Virus record (IMG/VR): IMGVR_UViG_3300032299_000477
Span: 1 to 20,667 of that record
From: a virus
Reading direction: 5' to 3' (one strand)
DNA: 20,667 nucleotides
In this document: positions 6,394 to 15,725 of the stretch, one piece after another
Layout: each line of letters starts with the position of its first letter
How positions within the stretch are numbered: position 1 is the stretch's first letter
Notes under the pieces: generated by a model
Database searches by the model: none
The model's input: only the letters and a program-made list of their open reading frames with translations
Told to the model about the DNA's origin: nothing
Position numbers and translations under genes: made by a program

Positions 6394-8255
6394 TGCCCTA
6401 CTACTCGGACAACCTCGACGACCTTCTGGCGTTTGACGGAATCCGCAGTTTTGCGGGCGGTCAGGCCAGCGGTCTGCAATCCGACCTCTTGGCTGAGAAC
6501 CAAGTTCAGCAGTTGGTCAATATGACCCTGTCGCCCAAGGGGAGCCTTGAGACCCGGCGTGGGTTGGTCAACTTCAACACCACGGCGACCAGCCAAGAGG
6601 GGTCGATTGGAGGAATGCGGTATTTTGATACGGCGCAATACGAGAACCTTGTCACCGTAACGCAAGGCAGGCTTTACAGCATCAACTCCAACGGCAGCGC
6701 AACCCTGCACCCGGCGGATCAAATCTGGGATTCGTTCACCGGAGCAACTCGCATTTGGAATAACGAGAACCAGCAGTGGGCTGATGGATTTTCCACAAAC
6801 TTTGATGTCAAGGTCAGCATGGCTCAGTTCAATGACAAAATGTATCTGGCCGATGCGGACGGTCCGCTTTACTATTTTGATGGTGACGTTGCCACAAGGC
6901 AGGGCGGCAAGGTCAGGGCTATCACCATCTCGACAAGCGGAACTGGATACACCAGCGCAACTGCCATCGTTACCGGGCCGGATTTGGGTGGCACGCTTCC
7001 AACCATGATCACGCAAGTGGCCGGTGGAGCCGTCACGGGCGTAACCGTGGTGGATGGAGGATCTGGGTATTCCGGCGCACCGACCGTGACCATTATTGGC
7101 AACGGCTCCGGTGCTACCGCAACCGCCACGGTAAGCCCGCCTCCGCTCAATCTCAGGCTTTTAATCAACACCGGCAACCGCCTCTTTGGCGTTGGATCAG
7201 CCGGCAACCGCAACACGCTTTACGCTTCCGACATTCTGGATGCCTCTATTTGGGACGCGGCGAATAGCGCAATTATCAACGCCGATGACGGAGACGAGAT
7301 CACCGCCATCGTTCCCTATTACGAGAACCGAATCATCGTCTTCAAGAAACGGCGCATATTCCAAGTTACGATTCCTCCAGACATGACCAGCGCGGCGGAT
7401 TGGGTGATCCAGCTTATCTCCAATAACACCGGTTGCGTGGCTGAAGGTTCCGCCGTACAGGTCAATTCCGACATCTTCTTCCTTTCCGATGACGGCATCC
7501 GCTCGCTGGTCCGGTCTGCGGCGGACGATTTCACCTCGGTAGGTCTGCCATTGTCAGAGGTCGTCAAGGATGTGATTCAGGAAATCAACGTGGCCGAGAT
7601 TGGGATCTGCACGGCGGCCTTCTACGACAACCGCTACTTCCTTGCCGTGCCAACAGCGTCAAACGATTTTAACGATACCATCATTGTGTACAACACGGTA
7701 CTGGGGGCATTTGAGGGGACTTGGACTCCGAATGTAATGCAGTTTGCTTTGACCAATTTCCAAGACGAAGGGCTTCGGCTGATGAAGAAGTCTACCACGG
7801 GACAGATCCAAAAGTACAGTGGATACAAGACCCCGGCACAGGTCACAATTGCCGACTACCAAGATGCCGGAGTTGACTACGAATCCTATGTCCGCACCGC
7901 CGATATGGACTTTGGCGATCCTTTTGCCGAGAAGCATGGCAGCCACTTTGAGATTGTCTTTGACAACTCATTCTCGACCGATACGACCATCTCCATCCAG
8001 CGGGATATTGATGTTGGCGATATTGACGTTCAGCCAAACCTCAACATCTCCAGTGCCGCCCTAACCCTTCCCTTTGTTCTCCCGGCTCAGTTGCCATCCT
8101 CGGTCAAGAAAAGGCTTGCCAGCGATCTTCGGGCGTACCAGAAATGGCGTTTGTTGAATATCAAGATCCAATCGGCGGCTAACAAAATGGCCATCCGCCA
8201 AATCACGGCTGCGGCCAATCCTGACACCATCGAGGTGCAGAAGAACATTTCGTGA
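6393..8255 (+). CDS. Tail nozzle / beta-propeller stopper-like protein
   Basis: A 620-residue protein that begins with a one-base overlap. Near residues 42-62, L-V-N-M-T-L-S-P-K-G-S-L-E-T-R-R-G-L matches the 'NM.....GSLE.R.G' entry motif seen in tubular/nozzle and stopper beta-propeller proteins. Later segments (Y-Y-E-N-R-I-I-V-F-K-K-R-R-I-F-Q-V near 309, N-S-D-I-F-F-L-S-D-D-G-I-R-S-L near 358, Y-D-N-R-Y-F-L-A-V-P near 410) are recurring propeller-blade strands. Residues about 170-250 hold an insertion with two G-x-G-Y-x-S-A/G-P-T-V-T-I-like repeats, a beta module found in many phage structural proteins that may face outward. It would seal the connector and lead DNA into the cell. Overall length is close to T7-type nozzles, but the homology is pattern-based. 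Confidence 0.68.
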   Translation: MPYYSDNLDDLLAFDGIRSFAGGQASGLQSDLLAENQVQQLVNMTLSPKGSLETRRGLVNFNTTATSQEGSIGGMRYFDTAQYENLVTVTQGRLYSINSNGSATLHPADQIWDSFTGATRIWNNENQQWADGFSTNFDVKVSMAQFNDKMYLADADGPLYYFDGDVATRQGGKVRAITISTSGTGYTSATAIVTGPDLGGTLPTMITQVAGGAVTGVTVVDGGSGYSGAPTVTIIGNGSGATATATVSPPPLNLRLLINTGNRLFGVGSAGNRNTLYASDILDASIWDAANSAIINADDGDEITAIVPYYENRIIVFKKRRIFQVTIPPDMTSAADWVIQLISNNTGCVAEGSAVQVNSDIFFLSDDGIRSLVRSAADDFTSVGLPLSEVVKDVIQEINVAEIGICTAAFYDNRYFLAVPTASNDFNDTIIVYNTVLGAFEGTWTPNVMQFALTNFQDEGLRLMKKSTTGQIQKYSGYKTPAQVTIADYQDAGVDYESYVRTADMDFGDPFAEKHGSHFEIVFDNSFSTDTTISIQRDIDVGDIDVQPNLNISSAALTLPFVLPAQLPSSVKKRLASDLRAYQKWRLLNIKIQSAANKMAIRQITAAANPDTIEVQKNIS

Positions 8256-8641
8256 CGGCTGTGGAGTTTATCGAGGCTTCCGGCGTGCCGGAGTCAACCT
8301 GGCCAACCTTTAGGGAATGGTTTGATTGGCACTCCGAGCGTGGATTGGTTGGGGTGGCCAAGGATGGTGAAGAGGTGGCCGGAGTGGCCATTGCCAGGTG
8401 CGTAAAGGGCTTGGAAGTGCCTGAACCTTATGAACATGACGAGGCTGGCGAGAGTGTGTTTGTGGACTTGACGGTCACATCCATTGGTGGTATTACTACT
8501 GCCTTGAGTCGCAAGGCTCTAAAATGCCTGCTGTCGATCCTGTGGGATCGTTTTGGTCCGCGCAGGAGGATCACATTCAAGCGTAACGGCTTTTACAAGG
8601 AGTACGACTACTACAAATTTATGCGAAAGGCATTAAACTAA
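8252..8641 (+). CDS. GNAT-like small protein near ejection genes
   Basis: A 129-residue protein starting at GTG in a 4-base GTGA overlap with the nozzle stop. The order of elements is: N-terminal helix (W-P-T-F-R-E-W-F-D-W), strands G-L-V-G-V-A-K-D-G-E-E-V-A-G-V-A-I-A-R (about 33-51), strand E-S-V-F-V-D-L-T-V-T-S (69-79), helix A-L-K-C-L-L-S-I-L-W (90-99), then R-I-T-F-K-R-N-G and a basic tail. This resembles a trimmed GNAT acyltransferase fold. T7-like phages carry a GNAT-like small internal virion protein (gp13 type) at the equivalent place, before the ejection proteins, and this may be its counterpart. The usual acetyl-CoA loop R/Q-x-x-G-x-G/A is not seen, so catalysis is doubtful and a structural role is likelier. 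Confidence 0.5.
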   Translation: MTAVEFIEASGVPESTWPTFREWFDWHSERGLVGVAKDGEEVAGVAIARCVKGLEVPEPYEHDEAGESVFVDLTVTSIGGITTALSRKALKCLLSILWDRFGPRRRITFKRNGFYKEYDYYKFMRKALN

Positions 8642-9117
8642 TGGGCGGCGGACCATCCATCCCGGCACCTCCTCCTCCTCCGAATCCACGCGAGGTGGCA
8701 CAGGCCAATGCGGACGCTTACCGCATGAACGTCGATACCTACATCCAAAAGCTGCCTGAAATGACGGCGGTGGAAAACAAGATGCGGATGCAATATATGC
8801 CGCAGCAACGTGAACTGGAACGCCAGTTGTCCGCCCTTGACCAGTTGGCGGCTGTTCGCTCCGGTCTTGAAGCCGAGCGCACCTACGGACCTCAGCGTAG
8901 CCTTGAAACCCTGCGCCGCTCCTACGAACTATCCCCGCAGGGCTATGCCCTCCAGCGAGGTCTTGGCTCGCAGTTGACCCGTCAGTTCGCCCAGCTTTAC
9001 GGCAGAAGCCCGTATGAGTCGGTTGAGCCGCAGGTGGCTTTTGGCCCGCAGTCCGCACCCGCAACTTTCTACGGCACGATTGGTACGAATATAAGCCAGC
9101 CGAAGATGGGAGCTTAA
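8641..9117 (+). CDS. Internal virion (ejection) protein, gp14-like N-terminus
   Basis: A 158-residue protein with a one-base overlap at its start. It opens M-G-G-G-P-S-I-P followed by a run of prolines (residues 7-15), a start seen in small internal or ejection proteins of podoviruses. Residues 17-80 are a long amphipathic helix (E-V-A-Q-A-N-A-D-A-Y-R-M-N, then Q-Q-R-E-L-E-R-Q-L-S-A-L-D-Q-L), and the remainder is rich in Gln, Arg and Tyr (R-S-Y-E-L-S-P-Q-G-Y). No enzymatic motif is visible. Such proteins sit in the capsid and leave with the DNA to help form a conduit through the host envelope. Its place between the GNAT-like and larger coiled-coil proteins supports this. Sequence homology to T7 gp14 itself is not claimed. 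Confidence 0.58.
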   Translation: MGGGPSIPAPPPPPNPREVAQANADAYRMNVDTYIQKLPEMTAVENKMRMQYMPQQRELERQLSALDQLAAVRSGLEAERTYGPQRSLETLRRSYELSPQGYALQRGLGSQLTRQFAQLYGRSPYESVEPQVAFGPQSAPATFYGTIGTNISQPKMGA

Positions 9118-9118
9118 T

Positions 9119-10849
9119 ATGGCTAGTGTAGAAGAACTTAGAAAAAAAATTTCGGACCTGAACAGCAAGCTTTCTGGAATGGAAAGTTTTAGTGTTACAA
9201 CCTCAACATCGAAACAGAATGTTACAGCAAGAAATCCTCGCAGCGGAACAAGAATTGTTGGTCAAGTTGTTGTTCCATCTACAAGTGTTCAAAAAAATCC
9301 TGAATACGAAAAAACTCTTTCAAGCCTGCTTTCTGCACAAAATGAATTGCAAGATGCTATTTACAGTCGAGAAGGAAGCTACAATACATTAGCCGAACAA
9401 ATTCGCGCTCTTGGTGGCGCAGGAACTTCAGCCAACCAAGTTTCCCAGCCGCAGGCGATCAATCAAGCCTTAGCCTCCCTGGGTTCCGACCGCAACTTCG
9501 GTGCCTCTGATCTTTCCACGCGCATGAACTTTCAGGTTTCCGACGAGGAGATTTTGGCGGATTACAATAACACAAAGCTTAACCGCCTAAACCAGCTTGT
9601 AAACCAAGGCAACGCCCAGATCGCTGGAATCACCGAACGGCTTAACACCGCCCAGAACCTTCTTAACTCGCTGCCGTCCGGCGACCCGCGCCGTACATCC
9701 AGCGAGGTTGTGGTCAATCAGCTAAAGTCCGATTTGGCCAGCGTTCAGTCAGGCGTTGCCGATGCAACCAGCCAGATCCAGAACTTTAAGCCACTGACCC
9801 CTGGAAGCGAGGAAGCCCTCAAACAAGTCGTCGCCTTCCGCGAATACATCCAGTTGCCGGAAGAACGCGCCACCCAGCAGCTTCGCCAGATTGATCCAAA
9901 CACCTACAAGACTGCCGTTGGGCTTGGGAAGCGTTATCGCCAGATGGCGATGGAGCCGCTGCCCGAAACCACCACCGAGCCGACCGAGCAACTTCGCCAG
10001 ACCATCGAGCAGGAAGCCTTAAACCAGCTTCGCCTTGGCTCTACCATCGGAGCGGAAGAACGGCGTGGCTACGAGCAGGCGGTGCGTGCAGCGCAAACCG
10101 CCCGTGGTAACATCTTCGGCCTTGGACCGGCAGTGCAGGAAGCGGCCACCATTGGAGCCGCCGGGGAACAACGCAAGCTTGCGCGTTACGGGGCGGCGCA
10201 GCAGTTCCTTGCATCCGGCGAGACGACCGGAGCAGCCCAAGCCCGTGACCTTGCGCTCCGTGACGCGCTCAACCAGCAACGCCTAGGTGCCGCCGCCGGA
10301 TTCATCGCCGGTGGTCCTTCCATCGCCAACTTGGCGCAGGCCAGAACCGCACAGCAACAAGGCGCGTTCCAGAACTACATTCAGGCGACTCAGCCATTGC
10401 CTGGGCAGTTTGGTCAGGCTCCAAGTACGGCACAACCGTTCTTCCAGGTGGCCGAGCAGGCGATCCCGGTGGCGCTGACGGGCGAGTTCAACAAGCTTTA
10501 TGGGTCGCAGGCTGATTATGCGGCAAGGACCTACGGAGCATACACGCAGGCCAAGGCCAACCAGCCCACGTTCGCACAACAGTTCGCCGGAATTGCTGGT
10601 GGCTTTGGAGACATAGCTGGTGGATTTGCAAGACTTGGAAGTGCTGGGATTCTTTGCTGGGTTGCTAGAGAGGTTTATGGGGAAGACAATCCAAAATGGT
10701 TGCAGTTTAGGGAGTGGATGCTGACCAAGGCATCCGAAAATCTTAGAAACTATTACATTAAGTATGGCGAGAGAATTGCCAAATCAATACGCAATAAGCC
10801 TAAAATTAAGGCACTCATCCGCAAATGGATGGATTCAAAGATTGGGTAA
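9119..10849 (+). CDS. Coiled-coil virion protein with C-terminal CWVAREVYG module
   Basis: A 576-residue protein with GGGAG (9108-9112) six bases before ATG. Residues 3-25 and several later blocks are helical, and residues 120-290 are Gln/Asn/Leu-rich coiled coil. A glycine-rich stretch (about 490-510) leads into the C-terminal module at about 513, C-W-V-A-R-E-V-Y-G-E-D, then W-L-Q-F-R-E-W-M-L, then a basic tail ending K-W-M-D-S-K-I. This C-terminal module recurs at the ends of many otherwise unrelated phage structural proteins. The rest fits an internal or ejection protein. Base composition changes twice inside the gene: AT-rich to about 9420, GC-rich to about 10600, then AT-rich, so the ends may have been exchanged separately from the core. 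Confidence 0.68.
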   Translation: MASVEELRKKISDLNSKLSGMESFSVTTSTSKQNVTARNPRSGTRIVGQVVVPSTSVQKNPEYEKTLSSLLSAQNELQDAIYSREGSYNTLAEQIRALGGAGTSANQVSQPQAINQALASLGSDRNFGASDLSTRMNFQVSDEEILADYNNTKLNRLNQLVNQGNAQIAGITERLNTAQNLLNSLPSGDPRRTSSEVVVNQLKSDLASVQSGVADATSQIQNFKPLTPGSEEALKQVVAFREYIQLPEERATQQLRQIDPNTYKTAVGLGKRYRQMAMEPLPETTTEPTEQLRQTIEQEALNQLRLGSTIGAEERRGYEQAVRAAQTARGNIFGLGPAVQEAATIGAAGEQRKLARYGAAQQFLASGETTGAAQARDLALRDALNQQRLGAAAGFIAGGPSIANLAQARTAQQQGAFQNYIQATQPLPGQFGQAPSTAQPFFQVAEQAIPVALTGEFNKLYGSQADYAARTYGAYTQAKANQPTFAQQFAGIAGGFGDIAGGFARLGSAGILCWVAREVYGEDNPKWLQFREWMLTKASENLRNYYIKYGERIAKSIRNKPKIKALIRKWMDSKIG

Positions 10850-10852
10850 TTT

Positions 10853-11629
10853 ATGCCATTAGATCCAAACGATCCACTTATTCCATTGCCGTGGCAGATG
10901 GATAGAATTAGGGCGTATCGCGCAGGCAAGGAATTGGCTGCTGAAGAAGATGCGCTTAAAATGCAGAAGCTTCGACTTGATGTTGAGGAAAAGTTATCAG
11001 AAAGACCAGAAAGCAAAATAAGCAAAGCAGCAGAGCTTTATCAGGCAATGGAGCAGTTGAAGCAAGAGCAAGAAGGAATACCTTTTGAAGCTGTGGCAAA
11101 ACAAGCCGCACTAGACGAAAACATGAATTTACTTGAGGCAAACAAACAACAGGGGTTATATAATATCGAGCAGGCTGGTTTAAGGGGAAAGATGGCTGGA
11201 ATTGAAGCTCAATTAACTGGTCAAAAGAGTCTGGTTCCTACCGAGCAATACAAATATCAAGGAGTTTCCGGTACCGCATTAGGTGGTCAAGGAGCAGCGC
11301 AATTATCAAATGCAAGAAGGAATGTCTTCCAGGCTGATTACAATGATTTTTATGATATGGCAAAATTCCAAGGAGCAGATGACCAGCAGGCCCACCAGAT
11401 TGCCATACAAAAATCAGAACAAAAAGCATTGAAAAGCCAAGACAAAATCGTAATTGCGCTTCCTGGTGGTGGGACATTTGCTTCCACGCCAGAAAAAATA
11501 AATCAAATGCGTGATGACCCAGGCACTCCACAAGAAATTAGGGACGCAATTATAGCCCAATGGGGAGCCGGAAATAAACAAACCGCCCAAAGCTGGTTAA
11601 GCTCAAGAATACCAAAAGCGGTTAAATAA
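10853..11629 (+). CDS. Helical virion protein, likely ejection component
   Basis: A 258-residue protein starting three bases after the previous stop, without a strong ribosome binding site. Residues 14-135 are almost all amphipathic helix (A-A-E-E-D-A-L-K-M-Q-K-L-R-L-D-V-E-E-K-L, then A-M-E-Q-L-K-Q-E-Q). The C-terminal half contains A-L-P-G-G-G-T-F-A-S-T-P-E-K-I (about 196-210) and a helix ending in W-L-S-S-R-I-P-K. No enzyme motif, signal or membrane segment is seen. It lies between two larger internal protein genes, in the same AT-rich block as the end of the gene before and the start of the gene after. It is probably one of the ejected or core-stack proteins; no specific family is recognised. 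Confidence 0.6.
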   Translation: MPLDPNDPLIPLPWQMDRIRAYRAGKELAAEEDALKMQKLRLDVEEKLSERPESKISKAAELYQAMEQLKQEQEGIPFEAVAKQAALDENMNLLEANKQQGLYNIEQAGLRGKMAGIEAQLTGQKSLVPTEQYKYQGVSGTALGGQGAAQLSNARRNVFQADYNDFYDMAKFQGADDQQAHQIAIQKSEQKALKSQDKIVIALPGGGTFASTPEKINQMRDDPGTPQEIRDAIIAQWGAGNKQTAQSWLSSRIPKAVK

Positions 11630-11630
11630 C

Positions 11631-14600
11631 ATGGCGGAATTTATTTCCCGCCTTCCAGCGCAGGGTTCTGAGCCGCAAATTCAAGAACCTCCATCTTGGG
11701 ATGAAATCAAATCATCCGATGAATACAATGGATTATCCTATCCAGAGCAATTAAATCTAGCAAAACAATGGGGAAAGGAAGCAAAGGATTACGCATCCAC
11801 ATTGCCAGAATACTCACCAGAACAAGACGCACAGATTGACGATTTTGTGGCCAACGATGCCGTTGAGGTTCCGGCCAACATTAAACGTGCCTCGGCTGCG
11901 GCTGGGTTGGTTAAGGGTGCGGCTGCTGGATTAGGCGCGCTGGCTGGAGGATTGGGAGGTGCTGCCCTTGGTGGCCCTGTTGGCGCGATTGGAGGTGGCG
12001 TTGGCGGAATGATTTTGGCAGGCGAAGCTGCCGAGGCTGGCTTGCAGAAATTTGTTCCTGCCGTAGCCGAATCTCGCAAGTTTGCGCCAGGGTATGCAAC
12101 GGCTGGAGAATATGCTCCGTCTGTTGCTATGGCTGGATTGGGTGTGCGGGGTCTTGTTACAGCAGGAAAGGCCATGGCTCGCGAGCTTGGCACAAAGAAG
12201 GCCGTTGAGGAGATTGCCAAGACTGCGGCTGTTTCCGGTCTTGTTTCAGGTGGTGTCGGAACCGCAACCAGGTCAGTGCTTGGCGCAGAAGTCACGCCCA
12301 GGACAGTTGCGGAAGATGTGCTTTTCGGTGCCTTGTTTGCAGGTCTTGGAAGCGGCGCACGGGTTCAGGGCTACAACAGGGAACAAGCACTCAATCTAAA
12401 CGAAAGGGTCAAGTCAGGTCGCGCATCCGAGGCGGAATACAGAGATTGGCAAGGTATTCTTGCGGAGGCCGAAAGGACGCAGGCGCGGGGGATTGAAGGC
12501 GCAGGAAGAATGGAGGTTGAGCTTGGCGGGCGTCCAGTTTTCCAAAAGACCGAGCTTGTCACACCAGAAATGCGTCCGGTTCCAACTGGCGAATTGCCAG
12601 CACCAAGACCCACAGGCTTGCCGGAAGCCGGAGTGCGCGGAACAGTTCGAGGAACCCAGGCAGATACCGCAGAGATGCAGCGGCGCGGTGTCACAAGCGA
12701 GATGCAGGAAAGTCTTGTTAATCTTGACGAGCCAGCGACAATAAGAAAGATATTTTCAGTTGAATCACAAGGAATCAATCGTGAAGCCATCGTACCTGTT
12801 CCCAGAACTATTGTCACTGAACCTCCTCGCGGACCTCGCGAAGCAGAACTTGTGCGCGAAGGTGAAATCATTACGCCTCGCAGAGTTCTTCCGACCACAC
12901 AAAGGGCCGCTCTCCCAGAACGGGCGGAGATGGAGGTTCCTGCGCCAACAACCGAGCCTGCGGCTCCAGTTGGCCAGCCAATTCCGCGACCTATGGGCGG
13001 AAGGGGCGGAGAAGCTGGATTCGTCTCCTCCGACATAACAAAGTTAGTTAAGAATTACATGACATCCGCAGGCGCACTGACGGATGATATGGCTGAAACA
13101 TTATTGGCGCAGAAGTACAACAAGGCACAGCTTGAATATGAAGCCAAGTTTCGCCTGAGAGATTTTAATAGGGCAGTGCTTGAGGAAACTGGGTCAAGCA
13201 AAATGTCTCCAGAACTTATGCGATCTGTTAGTGATTATATCAATGGAAAATCAACAGACACATCAGCAATACCTCCAAAGGTTGTTGAGGCAGCAAACAA
13301 ATTTAGGTCGTTTCTAGATCAGGGGGCAAGAAAGATTATTGCTGAGCCTGGTCTGCTTACGCCGAAGCAGGCGCAAACCGTGGAAGCGAATATCGGATCA
13401 TATTTAAGCCGATCCTATGAAAAGTTTGACAATCCAAACTTTACGATGGATATGCTTGAGCAACGAGACAAAACAAGATTTGCCAAGAGTGTTGATTTTG
13501 TAAGAAGGCAATTTTTGGACAGGGCAAAGGAAGAGGTTCAGACAGCAGCCGAAGATGGAAGGCCGCCAATTGAATGGTTGAGGCAAATTAACGAAACTCA
13601 ATCCGTGCCTCGCGAGCGGCTTATGGGCGAAGTTCAAAGAATTATTGAAAGCGGCGGTGCGATGGAGGCAAGAAGAAGAGGCGAAACCATGAGGTTTACA
13701 CCTGAGTCATACGGAATCTCGAAAGATCTTCAAGGGCTAAAAAAGCGAAAAGAGATACCAGAAGAGATACGGTATCTGATGGGTGAATACGAAGACCCAC
13801 GTGTGAATTTCCTAAGATCAGCGCTAAAACAAATCAATCTTTACGTTGACCAAAGAACACTTACAAATTTGCGAGATCAGGGATTTGAGGCTGGCCTGTT
13901 TTTTGACTACCCAGCCCCAGGCACGGTTGAAATAGCACCCAAGGGAAGCGAGGTAATGTCACCGCTTAATGGAGTATATGCAGCTCCAGACGTTGCGGAA
14001 GCATTGAATAATTTTGATGTTTCCTACAGTTCGGGAGTGCCTGGATTGAGAACATTTGCAAAAATCAATGCGGCAATTAAGTGGTCAAAAACCGTGGGAT
14101 CGCTAAGAAGTCAGGCAAGAAACTTTATCTTCAACATACCAATTCAAATTCAAAACGGAAATTTTGACTTTTTGACTGGAAAGGATTTTGGAAGAACAAC
14201 GCAGATGATCATGTCGGACTACGGGATTGGCTCGGACACTCAGGCCATACGATCCGAGCTAAGGAGGGCAATCGGGCTTGGTGTTGTCAACAATGCAAAA
14301 TTCAACGAGATGGAAGCCATGATGAAAGATGCGGCTATGGATCGTGGGGATATACAAAATTTCGTGGAAAGGCATTTCTACAAATATGTCGCCAAGCCTG
14401 TTTCGGCTGGGCTTGATTCGGCGTTTGCAATCAAGGATTTTATGGACTTTATGTACCGAGCGGGTGACAATTTCCACAAGATAGCGCTATGGAAGTATCG
14501 CACGCGCGCGCTAATGGATGGCAAGAAAATGAGCAAGGAAGATGCCGAGGTTGAGGCGGCTGATTATGTCAACAACAGCTTTTCAACCTACGAAAAACTT

Positions 14601-15725
14601 GGAAGGTTGATGAAGTCGTTAAGGGCAAACCCGTTTTCAAAAAACTTTATTTCCTGGAACGCCGAAAGGGTAAGAAATTCTTACCACATATTAAAACAAG
14701 CCTCAAGGGATCTAAAAGATCCAGGCATGAGAAAATATGGGATTAGGACAATTATTGGAAATATTATTTCTGCCGGAATTTTTGCGACCACTCGGCTTAT
14801 GGCTGCTTATGCTTTTGGATGGACTTTGGAAAAAATCAAAGAATTGAACAAACTTGCTCCCAATTATCAAAAATCAGGAACGCTCCTTCCGGTTGGGTAT
14901 GATCCAAAGAAGAAAGAGGTGACATACATTGATCTTTCTTACTCAGATCCATTTGATATTTTCAGGCAACCGATCAACGCTTTTATGTCCGAGGAATCCC
15001 TGGACAAGGCTTTGATAGGTGCGATAGCAACATTTTTTGGAGACTTCCTTGGACTCAGCATTGCAACCGAAACTGCTGCTGGGATCATTAAAAACGAGCG
15101 TGCTGACGGAACACAAATTGTGAATCCGAAGGCAAGTCCAACCGTCAAGCTGATGAAGTATTCCGAATATGCCGGAAGGGTGATTGAGCCGGGTACAATA
15201 TCCGACATGAGGCAAATGTATTACGCAATCAAGGGCGAGCCTGATCCGTTCTTTGGGCCGAGAGCGCCTGTGCCTTCCATTGCCGGAATGGCTTCATCTG
15301 CCGCAGGATTCCGAGTGCAAAAACTGAATGTGGCCGACGAGGTTTTCAAAAAGGCCAGAAGCTTCAATAGCAACATGGGATTGTCAACAAGGCTGTTTAC
15401 GTCCGAACTTGTGGCCAGAGGAACTCCAGAAGAACGCAGACTTGCCGAAGGCAAACAGGAGATGGATCGCGCCAGAATAGAAACATTCAAGGATATGCGA
15501 AAGGTATACAATGCGGCTCTATCCTGGGGGCTTACATCATCCGAGGCTGCGGCGGAAATGAAGCGTGGTGGCATGAGTTCATCAAATATAGGTGCTGTCA
15601 TTACCGGTAGAATCCCGCGATATGAACCAAGCCGTAAGATGATGCGCGAGCTTTACCGTCAATCCCCGGAGGATTTTGAAAGAAGGCAAGCCATAACAAG
15701 GGAATTATTGCAGGAGTCTGAGTAA
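11631..15725 (+). CDS. Giant internal virion / DNA ejection protein
   Basis: A 1364-residue protein, the largest in the window. Residues about 85-135 are a glycine-zipper-like hydrophobic stretch (G-L-V-K-G-A-A-A-G-L-G-A-L-A-G-G-L-G-G) that could enter a membrane. About 300-470 is Pro/Arg-rich and probably disordered. From about 470 a helical region begins, containing W-S-K-T-V-G-S-L-R-S-Q-A-R-N-F (near 820), reminiscent of the 'NP..H.RN..SN' motif of large polyvalent phage proteins, and N-P-F-S-K-N-F-I-S-W-N (near 998). Another hydrophobic segment lies near 1037-1063. Size and place match podovirus ejection proteins of the T7 gp16 kind, injected to span the envelope. No N-terminal transglycosylase is visible; the next gene may supply that activity. 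The first 200 bases of the gene are AT-rich. Confidence 0.75.
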   Translation: MAEFISRLPAQGSEPQIQEPPSWDEIKSSDEYNGLSYPEQLNLAKQWGKEAKDYASTLPEYSPEQDAQIDDFVANDAVEVPANIKRASAAAGLVKGAAAGLGALAGGLGGAALGGPVGAIGGGVGGMILAGEAAEAGLQKFVPAVAESRKFAPGYATAGEYAPSVAMAGLGVRGLVTAGKAMARELGTKKAVEEIAKTAAVSGLVSGGVGTATRSVLGAEVTPRTVAEDVLFGALFAGLGSGARVQGYNREQALNLNERVKSGRASEAEYRDWQGILAEAERTQARGIEGAGRMEVELGGRPVFQKTELVTPEMRPVPTGELPAPRPTGLPEAGVRGTVRGTQADTAEMQRRGVTSEMQESLVNLDEPATIRKIFSVESQGINREAIVPVPRTIVTEPPRGPREAELVREGEIITPRRVLPTTQRAALPERAEMEVPAPTTEPAAPVGQPIPRPMGGRGGEAGFVSSDITKLVKNYMTSAGALTDDMAETLLAQKYNKAQLEYEAKFRLRDFNRAVLEETGSSKMSPELMRSVSDYINGKSTDTSAIPPKVVEAANKFRSFLDQGARKIIAEPGLLTPKQAQTVEANIGSYLSRSYEKFDNPNFTMDMLEQRDKTRFAKSVDFVRRQFLDRAKEEVQTAAEDGRPPIEWLRQINETQSVPRERLMGEVQRIIESGGAMEARRRGETMRFTPESYGISKDLQGLKKRKEIPEEIRYLMGEYEDPRVNFLRSALKQINLYVDQRTLTNLRDQGFEAGLFFDYPAPGTVEIAPKGSEVMSPLNGVYAAPDVAEALNNFDVSYSSGVPGLRTFAKINAAIKWSKTVGSLRSQARNFIFNIPIQIQNGNFDFLTGKDFGRTTQMIMSDYGIGSDTQAIRSELRRAIGLGVVNNAKFNEMEAMMKDAAMDRGDIQNFVERHFYKYVAKPVSAGLDSAFAIKDFMDFMYRAGDNFHKIALWKYRTRALMDGKKMSKEDAEVEAADYVNNSFSTYEKLGRLMKSLRANPFSKNFISWNAERVRNSYHILKQASRDLKDPGMRKYGIRTIIGNIISAGIFATTRLMAAYAFGWTLEKIKELNKLAPNYQKSGTLLPVGYDPKKKEVTYIDLSYSDPFDIFRQPINAFMSEESLDKALIGAIATFFGDFLGLSIATETAAGIIKNERADGTQIVNPKASPTVKLMKYSEYAGRVIEPGTISDMRQMYYAIKGEPDPFFGPRAPVPSIAGMASSAAGFRVQKLNVADEVFKKARSFNSNMGLSTRLFTSELVARGTPEERRLAEGKQEMDRARIETFKDMRKVYNAALSWGLTSSEAAAEMKRGGMSSSNIGAVITGRIPRYEPSRKMMRELYRQSPEDFERRQAITRELLQESE

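Noticed and set aside
11789-12295. A 168-codon minus-strand frame rich in Ala, Pro and Ser opposite the giant ejection protein
   Set aside because: The composition is the mirror of the glycine/alanine-rich N-terminal region of the real gene; no start signal or recognisable product.
12371-13036. A 221-codon minus-strand frame inside the giant gene
   Set aside because: It is opposite the disordered Pro/Arg-rich linker, where antisense frames stay open by composition; it is isolated from any minus-strand operon.
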